Assembly: GCA_023251755.1 (NCBI GenBank)
Contig: JAHEYF010000018.1
Span: forward strand, 1-44,126
Source: Bacteroidota bacterium
Lineage (GTDB): Bacteria; Bacteroidota; Bacteroidia; B-17B0; Aurantibacillaceae
Reading direction: 5' to 3'
Length of the DNA: 44,126 nt
Shown: positions 26,890 to 35,129 of the stretch, piece after piece
How the letters are laid out: each line of letters opens with the position of its first letter
Position numbering within the stretch: position 1 is the first letter of the stretch
Notes under the pieces: generated by a model
What the model saw: only the letters and a program-made list of their open reading frames with translations
Databases searched by the model: none
What the model was told of the DNA's origin: nothing
Translations under genes and position numbers: made by a program

Positions 26890-28196
26890 AACAAACAACA
26901 ACACATACCTGGCTTAAAGGCTGCCTCTTGGTGGGTATTCTTGGTTTTTTGTTTTTGCCCCTGGCACAGGAATTATTTAACCTCATGGACATAAAACCCT
27001 TAGATGGTGCAGTGGAAAAAGCAGACAAACCAGTATTTTATATACGCCAATGGCTCAGCGGGGATTTTCAAAAAAAGAAAGAAAAATACATTGAACAGGA
27101 ATTCGGTTTCAGGAATTTTTTAGTCCGCTTGAACAATCAACTTGCTTTTGGTTTGTACAACAAAGCAAAGGCAAACAATGTTATTATCGGAAAAGAAAAT
27201 TATTTGTACGAAGCGGCTTATATTGATGCGTATTATGGGAAAAACTATATAGGTGATGAGTTAATATTGGACAAAGTAAGCAAGCTTAAATTTATTAGTG
27301 ATACATTAAAAAAGCTCAATAAAAATTTAATTGTTATAATTGCTCCCGGCAAAGCCTCTTTTTTTCCTGAATATATTCCGGATGATTTTAAATATGCCCA
27401 ACACAAAACAAATAATGCCGGATTTATTAAAGGGTATAAACAGGAAGGAATTGATTTTATTGATTTCAATTCCTGGTTTATTGGTTTAAAGCCCCGTGCT
27501 CAATATCCCTTATACCCGCAGTACGGCATACATTGGAGCATATACGGTGCGGCAATAGCCACTGATTCCTTAATAAAGTATGTTGAAAAATTAAGAGCTG
27601 AAGATTTACCTGAATTTAACATTACCGGCATACAAACCCCTGATACGCTCAGAGAACCTGATAATGATATTATTAAAGGAATGAATTTATTGTTTGGAAT
27701 GAACACCTATAAAATGTCTTATCCGATTTGTAATGCAAATGAAGACAGTACAAAGAAGAAACCTCGTTTATTGGCCATAGGAGATAGTTACTGGTGGAAT
27801 GTTTTTAACCTGAGTATAAGCAATTCTGTTTTTTCAGATGGAAAATTCTGGTTCTACAATAAAACTGTATACCCCGATTGTTTTAATAAATATACAGAGG
27901 TAAAAGACATTGACTTTAAAGAAGAGGTTTCGAAATCTGATGTAGTACTTATTGTGGCCACCGAGGCAACTATGGCAGATATAGGTTGGGGTTTTATTGA
28001 CAACTGTTATAGTTATTATAAGAATGGGTATACTGACAGCGAAGATTATAAGAAGGTACTTAATAATTGGATAGAAATAATTAAAAACGATCCCAATTGG
28101 ATGAAAATAATTAAAGGACGTTCTGAAAAAGATGGGATTCCTATTGATTCATCTATTGTATGGGATGCAAAATGGCAAATAAGTACGCATAAATAA
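26886..28196 (+). CDS. AlgJ/AlgX-like O-acetyltransferase (SGNH fold), TTG start
   Basis: The 436-residue protein has one N-terminal membrane anchor (LKGCLLVGILGFLFLPLAQ) and a periplasmic SGNH domain. It resembles the AlgX N-terminal/AlgJ family: EFGFRNFLVRLNNQL, VIIGKENYLYEAAYID, IIAPGKASFFPEYIPD. The nucleophile motif is GDSYW (Ser301), and GIHWSIYGA holds His216. In P. aeruginosa AlgX the Asp of the DTHW motif belongs to the triad; here the equivalent position is Gly. The start codon is TTG at 26886, overlapping the TGA of the MBOAT gene (TTGA). The next Met would remove the anchor. It probably transfers acetyl delivered by the MBOAT protein. Confidence 0.88.
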   Translation: MKQTTTHTWLKGCLLVGILGFLFLPLAQELFNLMDIKPLDGAVEKADKPVFYIRQWLSGDFQKKKEKYIEQEFGFRNFLVRLNNQLAFGLYNKAKANNVIIGKENYLYEAAYIDAYYGKNYIGDELILDKVSKLKFISDTLKKLNKNLIVIIAPGKASFFPEYIPDDFKYAQHKTNNAGFIKGYKQEGIDFIDFNSWFIGLKPRAQYPLYPQYGIHWSIYGAAIATDSLIKYVEKLRAEDLPEFNITGIQTPDTLREPDNDIIKGMNLLFGMNTYKMSYPICNANEDSTKKKPRLLAIGDSYWWNVFNLSISNSVFSDGKFWFYNKTVYPDCFNKYTEVKDIDFKEEVSKSDVVLIVATEATMADIGWGFIDNCYSYYKNGYTDSEDYKKVLNNWIEIIKNDPNWMKIIKGRSEKDGIPIDSSIVWDAKWQISTHK

Positions 28197-28204
28197 ACAC
28201 ATAA

Positions 28205-30067
28205 ATGTTATCCATAAAAAAATCTCATCCTTTCACATACTATATAAGCCTCTTTATACTTACTATTTATTGCCTGGTATTTTACATGTATTTCCCGGCT
28301 AATATTCTTGCATGGGACACTTTTGGTTATTACCTCTACCTGCCTTCATATTTTATTCATCATGATCTGGCTTTACACGATCAGGCCAAAATTCAACATA
28401 TTATTGAAACCTACAATAATACTGCGACTTTTTATCAGGCCTTTCCATTAGCAACAGGAGATTGGGTAATTAAATATACGGCAGGCTCAGCAATCATGTA
28501 TTCCCCATTTTTCTTTATTGGCCATTGTTGTGCAAAATTAACCGGGTATGCACCTGATGGCTTTTCATATCCATACCAGGTAGCAATAACCTGGGGTTCG
28601 TTTTTATATACAGTCATTGGGATGTGGTATGTTTTAAAGTTTACTACTTCTTTGTTCAAAGATGCGGTATGTGTGTGGATTATGATTTGTGTTTTTCTTG
28701 CTACGAATTACCTTATACACTCCGATGCTCATGGTCAGGGCGCCATGACACATAATTATTTATTTACATTATATGCCCTGTTGCTTTGGTGGAGCAAAAA
28801 AGCAAATAAACAGAAAAAATCAATTCAGGTGGTAGTGTGCGGTTTGTTATGTGGATTAATCTGCCTTGTAAGGCCCACTGAAATAATCGCCGTACTTATT
28901 CCACTATTGTATGGAATTAGATCAGTGAAATCATTAATGGAAAAAATAAGGACATTTGGAGGGTTAAAAATTGGGTTATTTGCATGCTCTTTTTTATTGG
29001 TTGTTTCCATACAGTTCATGTATTGGAAAACTATAACCGGCTCCTGGTTGTTTTACAGTTATGCCAATAACCCTGGCGAGGGCTTCGAATTTTTTCACCC
29101 TTTTATTAAAGAAGTGTTGTTTAGTTTCCGCAAGGGCTGGCTGCTATACACGCCCATTATGGCTTTTGCATTATTTGGCTTTATAGGTTTATTTAAAAAT
29201 AACAGGGCACTTTTTTACATGGTCTTTGTATTTTTTATTCTCGATTTTTACATCGTGTCCAGCTGGTCATGCTGGTGGTATGCGGCAAGTTTTGGGCAAA
29301 GGGCTTTAATTCCAGCTTACCCTTTATTGGCTATTCCTTTAGGCTATTTTATCAATTGGGTTTTTGAAAAAAAGTTAGTTGTTCGTTTGTCCTGTTCAAT
29401 TATTATTTTACTCATGGTCGGGCTGAACTTATTTCAAAGCTGGCAAATGACGGCTGGAATTTTGAGTCCATCAGACATGTCAAAAACATATTATTTCCGA
29501 ACGTTTGGAAAAACTACAGTTACAGATGAGGACAGAAAATATTTACTGGTTCCGCGTTCAATAACCGGCTATGAAACTTTTCTGGATACTTTATCAAAAG
29601 ATCACTTTAAGGCGAAAGAGATATCAATTGGATTTGAACAGCTGAACCCGGCTTACCCAGCCAATTACAATAAAGTTAATAAAGTAGCTGGTCAATATAG
29701 TTTAATGCTTGCTTCACCTGTTGAATATACGCCGGCAATTGATATCCCATACGATTCACTTACGCTGAAATACTATGCCTGGGTAAAAATAAGTGCCTGG
29801 GTGTTTCCGACTAAACCCGCAGAACAATTGCAGGCTTCTTTAGTTGCTACTTTTATACATAAAAAATACCGGTATAAATATGTTGACAAGGAACTAAATA
29901 CCTTTAAGCTTATTCCAGGCAGGTGGAATTACATTAGCTTTTATTATCAAACACCTGAGATACGAAATACCCAAGATCGTTTCGGGGCTTTTTTATGGAA
30001 CCGAAAAGACACCTTACTTGTAGATGATTTAAAAATAGAAGTGCTGGAACCTAAAATTGAGCCTTGA
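28205..30067 (+). CDS. GT-C-type membrane glycosyltransferase with C-terminal beta-sandwich domain
   Basis: The 620-residue protein has about ten membrane helices in the first 440 residues, with WDTFGYYLYLPSYFIHHD in the first external loop (an acidic residue expected for GT-C catalysis). FSFRKGWLLYTPIMAF and a Trp-rich SSWSCWWYAASFGQRAL loop follow. From about residue 465 there is a soluble domain with LYR-like jelly-roll features (ISIGFEQLNPAYP, PGRWNYISFYYQTP, LLVDDLKIEVL). The membrane half is paralogous to the gene at 35130-36515; the soluble half resembles the lipoprotein at 31794-32327. It probably uses polyprenyl-phosphate sugar to decorate periplasmic glycan. Its 3' end overlaps the convergent next gene by 17 bp. 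Confidence 0.75.
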   Translation: MLSIKKSHPFTYYISLFILTIYCLVFYMYFPANILAWDTFGYYLYLPSYFIHHDLALHDQAKIQHIIETYNNTATFYQAFPLATGDWVIKYTAGSAIMYSPFFFIGHCCAKLTGYAPDGFSYPYQVAITWGSFLYTVIGMWYVLKFTTSLFKDAVCVWIMICVFLATNYLIHSDAHGQGAMTHNYLFTLYALLLWWSKKANKQKKSIQVVVCGLLCGLICLVRPTEIIAVLIPLLYGIRSVKSLMEKIRTFGGLKIGLFACSFLLVVSIQFMYWKTITGSWLFYSYANNPGEGFEFFHPFIKEVLFSFRKGWLLYTPIMAFALFGFIGLFKNNRALFYMVFVFFILDFYIVSSWSCWWYAASFGQRALIPAYPLLAIPLGYFINWVFEKKLVVRLSCSIIILLMVGLNLFQSWQMTAGILSPSDMSKTYYFRTFGKTTVTDEDRKYLLVPRSITGYETFLDTLSKDHFKAKEISIGFEQLNPAYPANYNKVNKVAGQYSLMLASPVEYTPAIDIPYDSLTLKYYAWVKISAWVFPTKPAEQLQASLVATFIHKKYRYKYVDKELNTFKLIPGRWNYISFYYQTPEIRNTQDRFGAFLWNRKDTLLVDDLKIEVLEPKIEP

Positions 30068-31634
30068 TTTTTTGCACAGTCGTGTCGTTCACTATCCTGT
30101 ATGAATTAATCAGGTATTTGGTATCATCAAATTTCACTTCAACATAATGCCCCCTTTTATAATTCATTTGTTTAAGGAATTTTTTAGCATCTTCTATACT
30201 TCCTATCTCAACTACATTCCTTTTAGCATACCAGGATATTTCGGGAGTTACATAGGCTTTGGCAAATATCACTTCGTCTTCTGTTGAATTTGCTTCAATT
30301 TCTTCTCCTATGTCCCTTTGCAAATTGGTCCTCCAATCGAGGGGGTTGACCTTGTAATATTTTTGAATGGAAAAATGAACAAAATAAATACAAACAAGGG
30401 ACATAGTAATTGCACAGACTTTTTCATATTTTCCGGCGATAGCAACAAACAATAAACCGAAACAATACGCAATAAATAAGGGAAGCAATAAACTGCATTT
30501 AAAACCCGAAAAATCGTGTACCACGGTAAAATTAAAAAACACGATGTGATGTATAATGATAGCCAGGAATACAATGGCAAAAAGCCTGAAATGATTTTTA
30601 GTAAAGGGTGCTTTTTCACGGATATTCCTAACCAGCAAAACAAAGGCCAGCACATATAAGCTCAGCCAAGCAAAATCAAGCAATTCATCGTAATTGGTTT
30701 CATAATTACTAAACAACTTTGCCCTGGCCACTTTGCTGTGTATACTCATGCCACCGTAAGCGGCCTCTTTATCATAACCGCTTCGGGCCATAAATTTATT
30801 GGTTAAATGTTCCTTTAAAGGTTCAAGCCCGGCAATGCGGCTGTATTGATATACGGTGAGCAACATAGGGGCCAGCGTGCAGCAACAGATAATAAGAAAA
30901 GGATAAAGAAACTTCCGGTTTTTAAAACTCAGCAACAAAAAGAAGCCTGCTGTAAAAAAGGCAATAAACACAGCCAGCCATTCGGTATAAACCCCCATAA
31001 AAGTAGCCGCCCCCAGTATAAGTAGTTTTAGCCTGAACTTATATTCTGGATTATCAAACAGGCTGTAGGTAACATATAAAGCCGTTAATATAAACAGGTG
31101 TACCTGCATATCGGCAAAATATACATGGGCATGAAACCATAAATTGCCCGTAGCAAAAAGGTACATGGTGTATGCAATAAAGGCCGGGATAAAAAAGTCC
31201 TGTTTTATTTTTTTTCTGAATATGCGCAATACCAATAAATACACCAGCAGGGCACATAAAAAATGGTTCAGCAATGAAATAATGCGTATGCCTGTAACAG
31301 ATGCTTTTTGTCCGCTTAAATTAAAAATACAATAGGGCAACAAAAAACATGCTGGAGGGTAGGAAACATAATACGCATAATTATTGCTGTCCTTAAATTT
31401 TTGCGAGGAAACCAAATACTTGTCTGCTTTGGCATTAAAGGTAAACACCGGGGAATGATGATGATAGGCGATCCCGTTTTCCTGAAGCACTTCAACCGTT
31501 CCCAGCACATGGCCTGTCAACCATTCGTGATGCCTGCCAATGGGCGCTTGCAGGTTATCTTTGCGAACGATTACCGAAACAGTGAACAGTAAAAGGATTA
31601 AAGCAAAGTTAACAAGCAGCGTTTTATTTTTCAT
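30051..31634 (-). CDS. Multi-pass membrane protein, probable GT-C glycosyltransferase
   Basis: The 527-residue protein has about ten membrane helices. A first external loop is rich in His and acidic residues (GRHHEWLTGHVLGTVEV), and later there are FMGVYTEWLAVFIAFF and FNFTVVHDFSGFK. A soluble C-terminal tail of about 90 residues follows. The organisation (TM1, a long loop with acidic residues, then TM bundle and C-terminal periplasmic domain) fits PMT/ArnT-like GT-C enzymes that transfer sugars from polyprenyl phosphate. Sequence similarity to the other two GT-C genes here is not obvious. It is convergent with the upstream run and divergent from the lipoprotein gene. The sugar is unknown. 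Confidence 0.6.
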   Translation of the reverse strand: MKNKTLLVNFALILLLFTVSVIVRKDNLQAPIGRHHEWLTGHVLGTVEVLQENGIAYHHHSPVFTFNAKADKYLVSSQKFKDSNNYAYYVSYPPACFLLPYCIFNLSGQKASVTGIRIISLLNHFLCALLVYLLVLRIFRKKIKQDFFIPAFIAYTMYLFATGNLWFHAHVYFADMQVHLFILTALYVTYSLFDNPEYKFRLKLLILGAATFMGVYTEWLAVFIAFFTAGFFLLLSFKNRKFLYPFLIICCCTLAPMLLTVYQYSRIAGLEPLKEHLTNKFMARSGYDKEAAYGGMSIHSKVARAKLFSNYETNYDELLDFAWLSLYVLAFVLLVRNIREKAPFTKNHFRLFAIVFLAIIIHHIVFFNFTVVHDFSGFKCSLLLPLFIAYCFGLLFVAIAGKYEKVCAITMSLVCIYFVHFSIQKYYKVNPLDWRTNLQRDIGEEIEANSTEDEVIFAKAYVTPEISWYAKRNVVEIGSIEDAKKFLKQMNYKRGHYVEVKFDDTKYLINSYRIVNDTTVQKIKAQF

Positions 31635-31666
31635 ATGTTGATTATGTCTTTATATTTTTGCCATAT

Positions 31667-31714
31667 GGTATAATCATTATTTGTGTTTGTTCTTTTAGGT
31701 ATAATGATTATTTC
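31667..31714. promoter_or_regulatory. Twin ATAATSATTAT sites in a divergent promoter region
   Basis: GGTATAATCATTATTTG (31667-31683) and GGTATAATGATTATTTC (31698-31714) are near-identical, 31 bp apart. Each contains an 11-nt dyad ATAAT-S-ATTAT. They lie between the divergent membrane-protein gene and the lipoprotein gene, so one regulator could bind on the same helical face. Confidence 0.45.
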
Positions 31715-31747
31715 ATAAAGTACCGGTTCAGTATATTGGAAATATGT

Positions 31748-31755
31748 TACTTTTG
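31748..31755 (+). promoter_or_regulatory. Promoter -7 box for the lipoprotein gene
   Basis: TACTTTTG is an exact TAnnTTTG box. The predicted start near 31759 gives a leader of about 35 bases to ATG 31794. Confidence 0.45.
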
Positions 31756-31793
31756 CTGGATAACACAAGGGCAAAACATAAAGCGAATATACT

Positions 31794-32327
31794 ATGTTTC
31801 GATTAGTTGTAATAATCTTTTTTTTTCTGGCATTTGTTTCCTGCAGGCCCAGGTACCAACCCGAGCCTCTTTTTGAAAGCAACAACGATTTCGAAAATTA
31901 CGCAGGCTGGAGCGACAGCTCCAGCAATGCTTATACCTTACACTATGGAGAAGGGCACAGTGGCAATTATTGCATTAAAGTATCAAAGCAGCATCCCTTT
32001 AGCGCCTTTTTTAAATTAACTTTTAATCAAATTCCTGATGAAAGACCCACAAGGCTGCTTATCTCCGTTTTTTACAAAGTAAACTCAAAAGCAATTTCAA
32101 AAACAGCCATGGTTTGCCATATACAGGATGCTGCAAAAAAAACACTGCACTGGATAGAGTTTCCTTTAGTAAATGAAAGCCAGGAAACAGGCAAATGGAT
32201 GTTATTTAAAAAAGAAGTGGATATCACCTGGGTGGCAGAGCCTAAGAATACTATGGCTGTTTTATTTTGGAATCACGATACAGAAGAGGAAGTTTTGATT
32301 GATGATATCAGCCTGAAATATTATTGA
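31794..32327 (+). CDS. Small lipoprotein with a beta-sandwich (carbohydrate-binding-like) domain
   Basis: The 177-residue protein starts with a hydrophobic leader ending in FVSC (Cys17), a plausible lipobox. The mature part resembles a galactose-binding-like jelly roll (SNNDFENYAGW, GHSGNYCIKVSK, TGKWMLFKKEV, VLIDDISLKYY). It parallels the C-terminal domain of the GT-C gene at 28205-30067, including the closing FLWNRKDTLLVDDLK versus LFWNHDTEEEVLIDDIS motif. I infer glycan binding at the cell envelope. The fold assignment is by eye only. It is convergent with the GNAT gene. Confidence 0.6.
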   Translation: MFRLVVIIFFFLAFVSCRPRYQPEPLFESNNDFENYAGWSDSSSNAYTLHYGEGHSGNYCIKVSKQHPFSAFFKLTFNQIPDERPTRLLISVFYKVNSKAISKTAMVCHIQDAAKKTLHWIEFPLVNESQETGKWMLFKKEVDITWVAEPKNTMAVLFWNHDTEEEVLIDDISLKYY

Positions 32328-32368
32328 CCAACTTTCCTCTTAGAATTTTATATTCCATTGCTTCATTA

Positions 32369-33205
32369 TTAATAAGCGTCGAAATCAATCAGATCAAAAC
32401 GCACATGGTCTTTATTAAAAATTGGGAACTGTCCTGTAAGGTCTTTAAAAATAAGGTTGAGCGGAGATGGTTTTAACTTTTCCGGCAATTTAAAATACAA
32501 GCCCTTAAATTCTTTTTTCGCATCAATTCCAATCCATGTTTTAAAAGGGATCAATTTTTTTGAAGGGGGTATAATATTGTTCATGTCCGGCTTCAGTGTA
32601 CACATAAGCGCATGAATGCTTAATTTATTTGTATTGGTGTAAATGCATTCACCTGATCTTAAATAATTAGCGGCGGGGTTGGCTAAGCGCCAGCTCATGC
32701 TTTCCTTGTTCCAGAATGACTGCAACTGATAGTGTTGATGGGTGCGTGTATGTATTTTTCCAAGACCAATTTTCACATCCAATGAGGAGATGAGGTAAAA
32801 ACCAAGTTTTTTCAAAAAGCCGGGGGTACTGTTTTGATTGGCCACTCCAATAATAAACTGATAACCCAGTTCTTTCCCTAAAGTATAGGTTTTATTGGCC
32901 AACTGGGTAAACAAGCCTTTTCCCTGGTGATGGGGGTGCGTGGCGGTATTCAGCGATAACAGGCCTTTTGTTGCAATACCATTTATAGTATATACAACAG
33001 GGATGGTAACATAATGCGCTGCCAGTTCATTGTTAGCGTAGGCATCATAGCCCACCACCTGCCCCTGTGGGTTTTTAGCGTACTGCCAGTCTAAAAATTC
33101 CGGGGTAAATTTATTGGTTTCCTTAAAAACAAAGGACAATAACTGCGCGTATTTTTTAATGTGTTCAGGAGATACGGAAGTTGGGGAAAATTCGTAAGCC
33201 ATCAT
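32369..33205 (-). CDS. GNAT-family N-acetyltransferase
   Basis: The 278-residue protein has a GNAT fold in its first half with the acetyl-CoA-binding motif HPHHQGKGLFTQL (Q-x-x-G-x-G/A-type) and NQNSTPGFLKKLGF further on. The second half is less conserved (WNKESMSWRLANPAANYL), as in the longer GNATs found in polysaccharide loci, where they acylate amino-sugar nucleotides or glycans. It starts immediately after the deacetylase stop codon (stop at 33206), so it is the last gene of the reverse operon. Two tandem ATGs (33205 and 33202) are possible starts. An acetyltransferase next to a polysaccharide deacetylase suggests control of N-acetylation. Confidence 0.8.
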   Translation of the reverse strand: MMAYEFSPTSVSPEHIKKYAQLLSFVFKETNKFTPEFLDWQYAKNPQGQVVGYDAYANNELAAHYVTIPVVYTINGIATKGLLSLNTATHPHHQGKGLFTQLANKTYTLGKELGYQFIIGVANQNSTPGFLKKLGFYLISSLDVKIGLGKIHTRTHQHYQLQSFWNKESMSWRLANPAANYLRSGECIYTNTNKLSIHALMCTLKPDMNNIIPPSKKLIPFKTWIGIDAKKEFKGLYFKLPEKLKPSPLNLIFKDLTGQFPIFNKDHVRFDLIDFDAY

Positions 33206-34048
33206 CTATAGTACTAAATAGTTGTGAATATAGTTACTGTATGTGTCTACTGTAAAACCGGCTTCAATAATACGGTCTAATTTTTCAAACACTCCGCTTC
33301 TGTTGTAATACATTAAATAATTATACAGTTTACTCTCATTAATTCCCGGATGCATAAAGCGTTCCTGTTCGGTATCAATATCATAGGGATGAAAATAGCC
33401 CAGTAAAGGATTATCAGCTGCAGAATGATTTTTGATTTTACTTTTTATTACAAATTCAGGTAACATTCTGAAGTACACCCCACCGCCGTATGGAATATGA
33501 AGTGGCCCTACCCGCCCAATGGTCATGGGTATTTCAATTATCTTTTCATTTACCTTTCGGATTTTATTGCCAAATGTTTCCCAGCCGTATAATGGGTTTT
33601 TTGCCGGGAAAACAGAACTGGAATAAGCGATGTTTAAGTCTGCCAACACCGCATAAGCCCATTGTGTTTTTTCTGTCAATGAAAATATAGGGGCCCTGAA
33701 GCCTTCAATTTTTTTTGCCCCTGCTTTATACAGGGCATTGATGTTTTTTTCCAGGTCTGCTTTGAATTCTGCTTTTGTTTGTTTGTCCAATGGAATGTGC
33801 CTGTAGGTATGGCAGGCTATCTCGTGGCCTTCGGCGACAATTTCCTTTATTAGGGCTGGATAATGTTCCGCAATATCACCAACCGTAAAGAAAGTACATT
33901 TGAACTTATTCTTATCTAGCCACTTTAAATAAACTTCGGTATTGTAAGGGACACGTTCTTTGAATTTTTTTCCGTCAGGCAGCAAAAAACGGACATCTTC
34001 GAGGTCGATGCTGAACAAAAACAATTTATTATTTAAGCTGGTTCCCAT
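33206..34048 (-). CDS. Polysaccharide deacetylase (NodB/DUF3473-type)
   Basis: The 280-residue protein has a NodB-homology core. The motif-1 region SIDLEDV gives Asp15, Glu17 and Asp18, and the motif-2 histidines HEIACHTYRH place the H-x3-H pair at 80 and 84. Motif 3 is GFRAP at 116-120, and a C-terminal His is in YFHPYD. This is the carbohydrate esterase 4 type, which removes N-acetyl groups with a divalent metal. There is no signal peptide, so it probably acts on lipid-linked precursors inside or is a DUF3473-type biosynthetic enzyme. It starts directly where DUF2304 stops. Activity is inferred. Confidence 0.87.
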   Translation of the reverse strand: MGTSLNNKLFLFSIDLEDVRFLLPDGKKFKERVPYNTEVYLKWLDKNKFKCTFFTVGDIAEHYPALIKEIVAEGHEIACHTYRHIPLDKQTKAEFKADLEKNINALYKAGAKKIEGFRAPIFSLTEKTQWAYAVLADLNIAYSSSVFPAKNPLYGWETFGNKIRKVNEKIIEIPMTIGRVGPLHIPYGGGVYFRMLPEFVIKSKIKNHSAADNPLLGYFHPYDIDTEQERFMHPGINESKLYNYLMYYNRSGVFEKLDRIIEAGFTVDTYSNYIHNYLVL

Positions 34049-34417
34049 TTAATCCGAAGATTTTTTGCTTAGCAAAAATTTATTTTTCAATTCGGCCAGT
34101 TCCTGGGCCAGGTTTTTTATCTGCTTTTGTTGTTTGGAATTCACCACCGAAAGATGGACTAAAAAGATAATGATGGCGAAAATAGCCCCCAGAAAAATCA
34201 GTGCCGGTGCATAAAACACATCGAGGTACCTGGCAATTAAATCGAGGCCGTTTTTCCAAAAAGCAAATACCAAAAGAACAAGCGTGCAAATAATCCACAT
34301 AATGGAATATTCTTCACGGAGTTTGCCTTTTACGATTAAGCGGAAAATAAAAAGCATAAACAGGATGGAACCAATAATGCTTATCAATTGAATTTTATAG
34401 GGTATTACGTTTTCCAT
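34049..34417 (-). CDS. DUF2304 membrane protein
   Basis: This 122-residue protein has three predicted membrane helices (IQLISIIGSILFMLFIFRL, YSIMWIICTLVLLVFAF, APALIFLGAIFAIIIFL). A charged, coiled-coil-like C-terminus follows (SKQQKQIKNLAQELAELKNKF). This is the DUF2304 layout, a family nearly always next to a DPM1-like GT2 gene. Here its start overlaps the GT2 3' end by 23 bp. It probably anchors or assists that glycosyltransferase in polyprenyl-phosphate-sugar synthesis, an inference from context. Confidence 0.88.
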   Translation of the reverse strand: MENVIPYKIQLISIIGSILFMLFIFRLIVKGKLREEYSIMWIICTLVLLVFAFWKNGLDLIARYLDVFYAPALIFLGAIFAIIIFLVHLSVVNSKQQKQIKNLAQELAELKNKFLLSKKSSD

Positions 34418-35126
34418 TGAATTTTAATCTGATGTAAATAAAAAAAATGGCTAAACTCACTTTTACCATGTAATACAGGCTTTTAAACGAACCGATGGAA
34501 GATACCCCACCGATACGTTCGCGCATAACTACAGGTATTTCTTTGATTTGAAGATGATTTAATGAATACAGAATAATGGCCTCAGGCTCAGGGTACTCAT
34601 CCGGGTAATACCTGCAAACAATTTCGAGGGCCTTTCTGTTTATCGCCCTAAAGCCGGAAGTGCTGTCGGTGATGGTTAATCCGGTAAGCCATTTATTTAA
34701 GAATTTAAAATAATTAATGCCTGAACGCCTTAGGTAAGAAGATTGAAAGCCTTCGCGGGTAATAAACCGCGAACCGATAACTACATCTGCTTCTGTTGCA
34801 AGAATAGGGGCTATTAAATCAGGTATTGAACCGGCTGGGTGTTGGCCATCCCCGTCGAGCTGAACAGCTATATCAAAATTATTGTGAAAGGCATATTTAA
34901 AGCCGGTTTGTACGGCACCTCCAATGCCAAGGTTAACAGATAAATCGAGGTAAATGCAGTTTAATTTTTTTAATACTTCCAGGGTTTTATCGGTAGAACA
35001 ATCATTAACAACAACAGGGGTAATACTGAACAATTTATTTTCAGGAAGCGTACGAATTTCATCAATAACATGAGCAATCGAATCTTCTTCGTTGTAACAG
35101 GGGATGATGACGGCGATTTTTTGCAT
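34395..35126 (-). CDS. Family 2 glycosyltransferase, DPM1/polyprenyl-phosphate sugar synthase-like
   Basis: The 243-residue GT-A enzyme starts IIPCYNEEDSI. It has NDCSTD at 41-46, the metal-binding DGDGQHP at 91-97 (DxD 91-93), GSRFITREGF, and TSGFRAINRKALE for the acceptor site. A C-terminal hydrophobic stretch (LYYMVKVSLAIFFIYI) suggests membrane association. It probably makes a polyprenyl-phosphate-linked sugar at the cytoplasmic face, feeding the GT-C enzymes nearby. It is spaced 3 bp from the GT-C stop upstream and overlaps DUF2304 downstream, so translation is probably coupled. The sugar is unknown. Confidence 0.92.
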   Translation of the reverse strand: MQKIAVIIPCYNEEDSIAHVIDEIRTLPENKLFSITPVVVNDCSTDKTLEVLKKLNCIYLDLSVNLGIGGAVQTGFKYAFHNNFDIAVQLDGDGQHPAGSIPDLIAPILATEADVVIGSRFITREGFQSSYLRRSGINYFKFLNKWLTGLTITDSTSGFRAINRKALEIVCRYYPDEYPEPEAIILYSLNHLQIKEIPVVMRERIGGVSSIGSFKSLYYMVKVSLAIFFIYIRLKFNGKRNTL

Positions 35127-35129
35127 AAA

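Noticed and set aside
30051..30067. 17-bp tail-to-tail overlap of two membrane-protein genes as a special signal
   Set aside because: Short convergent overlaps are common in compact genomes. Nothing else marks this site.
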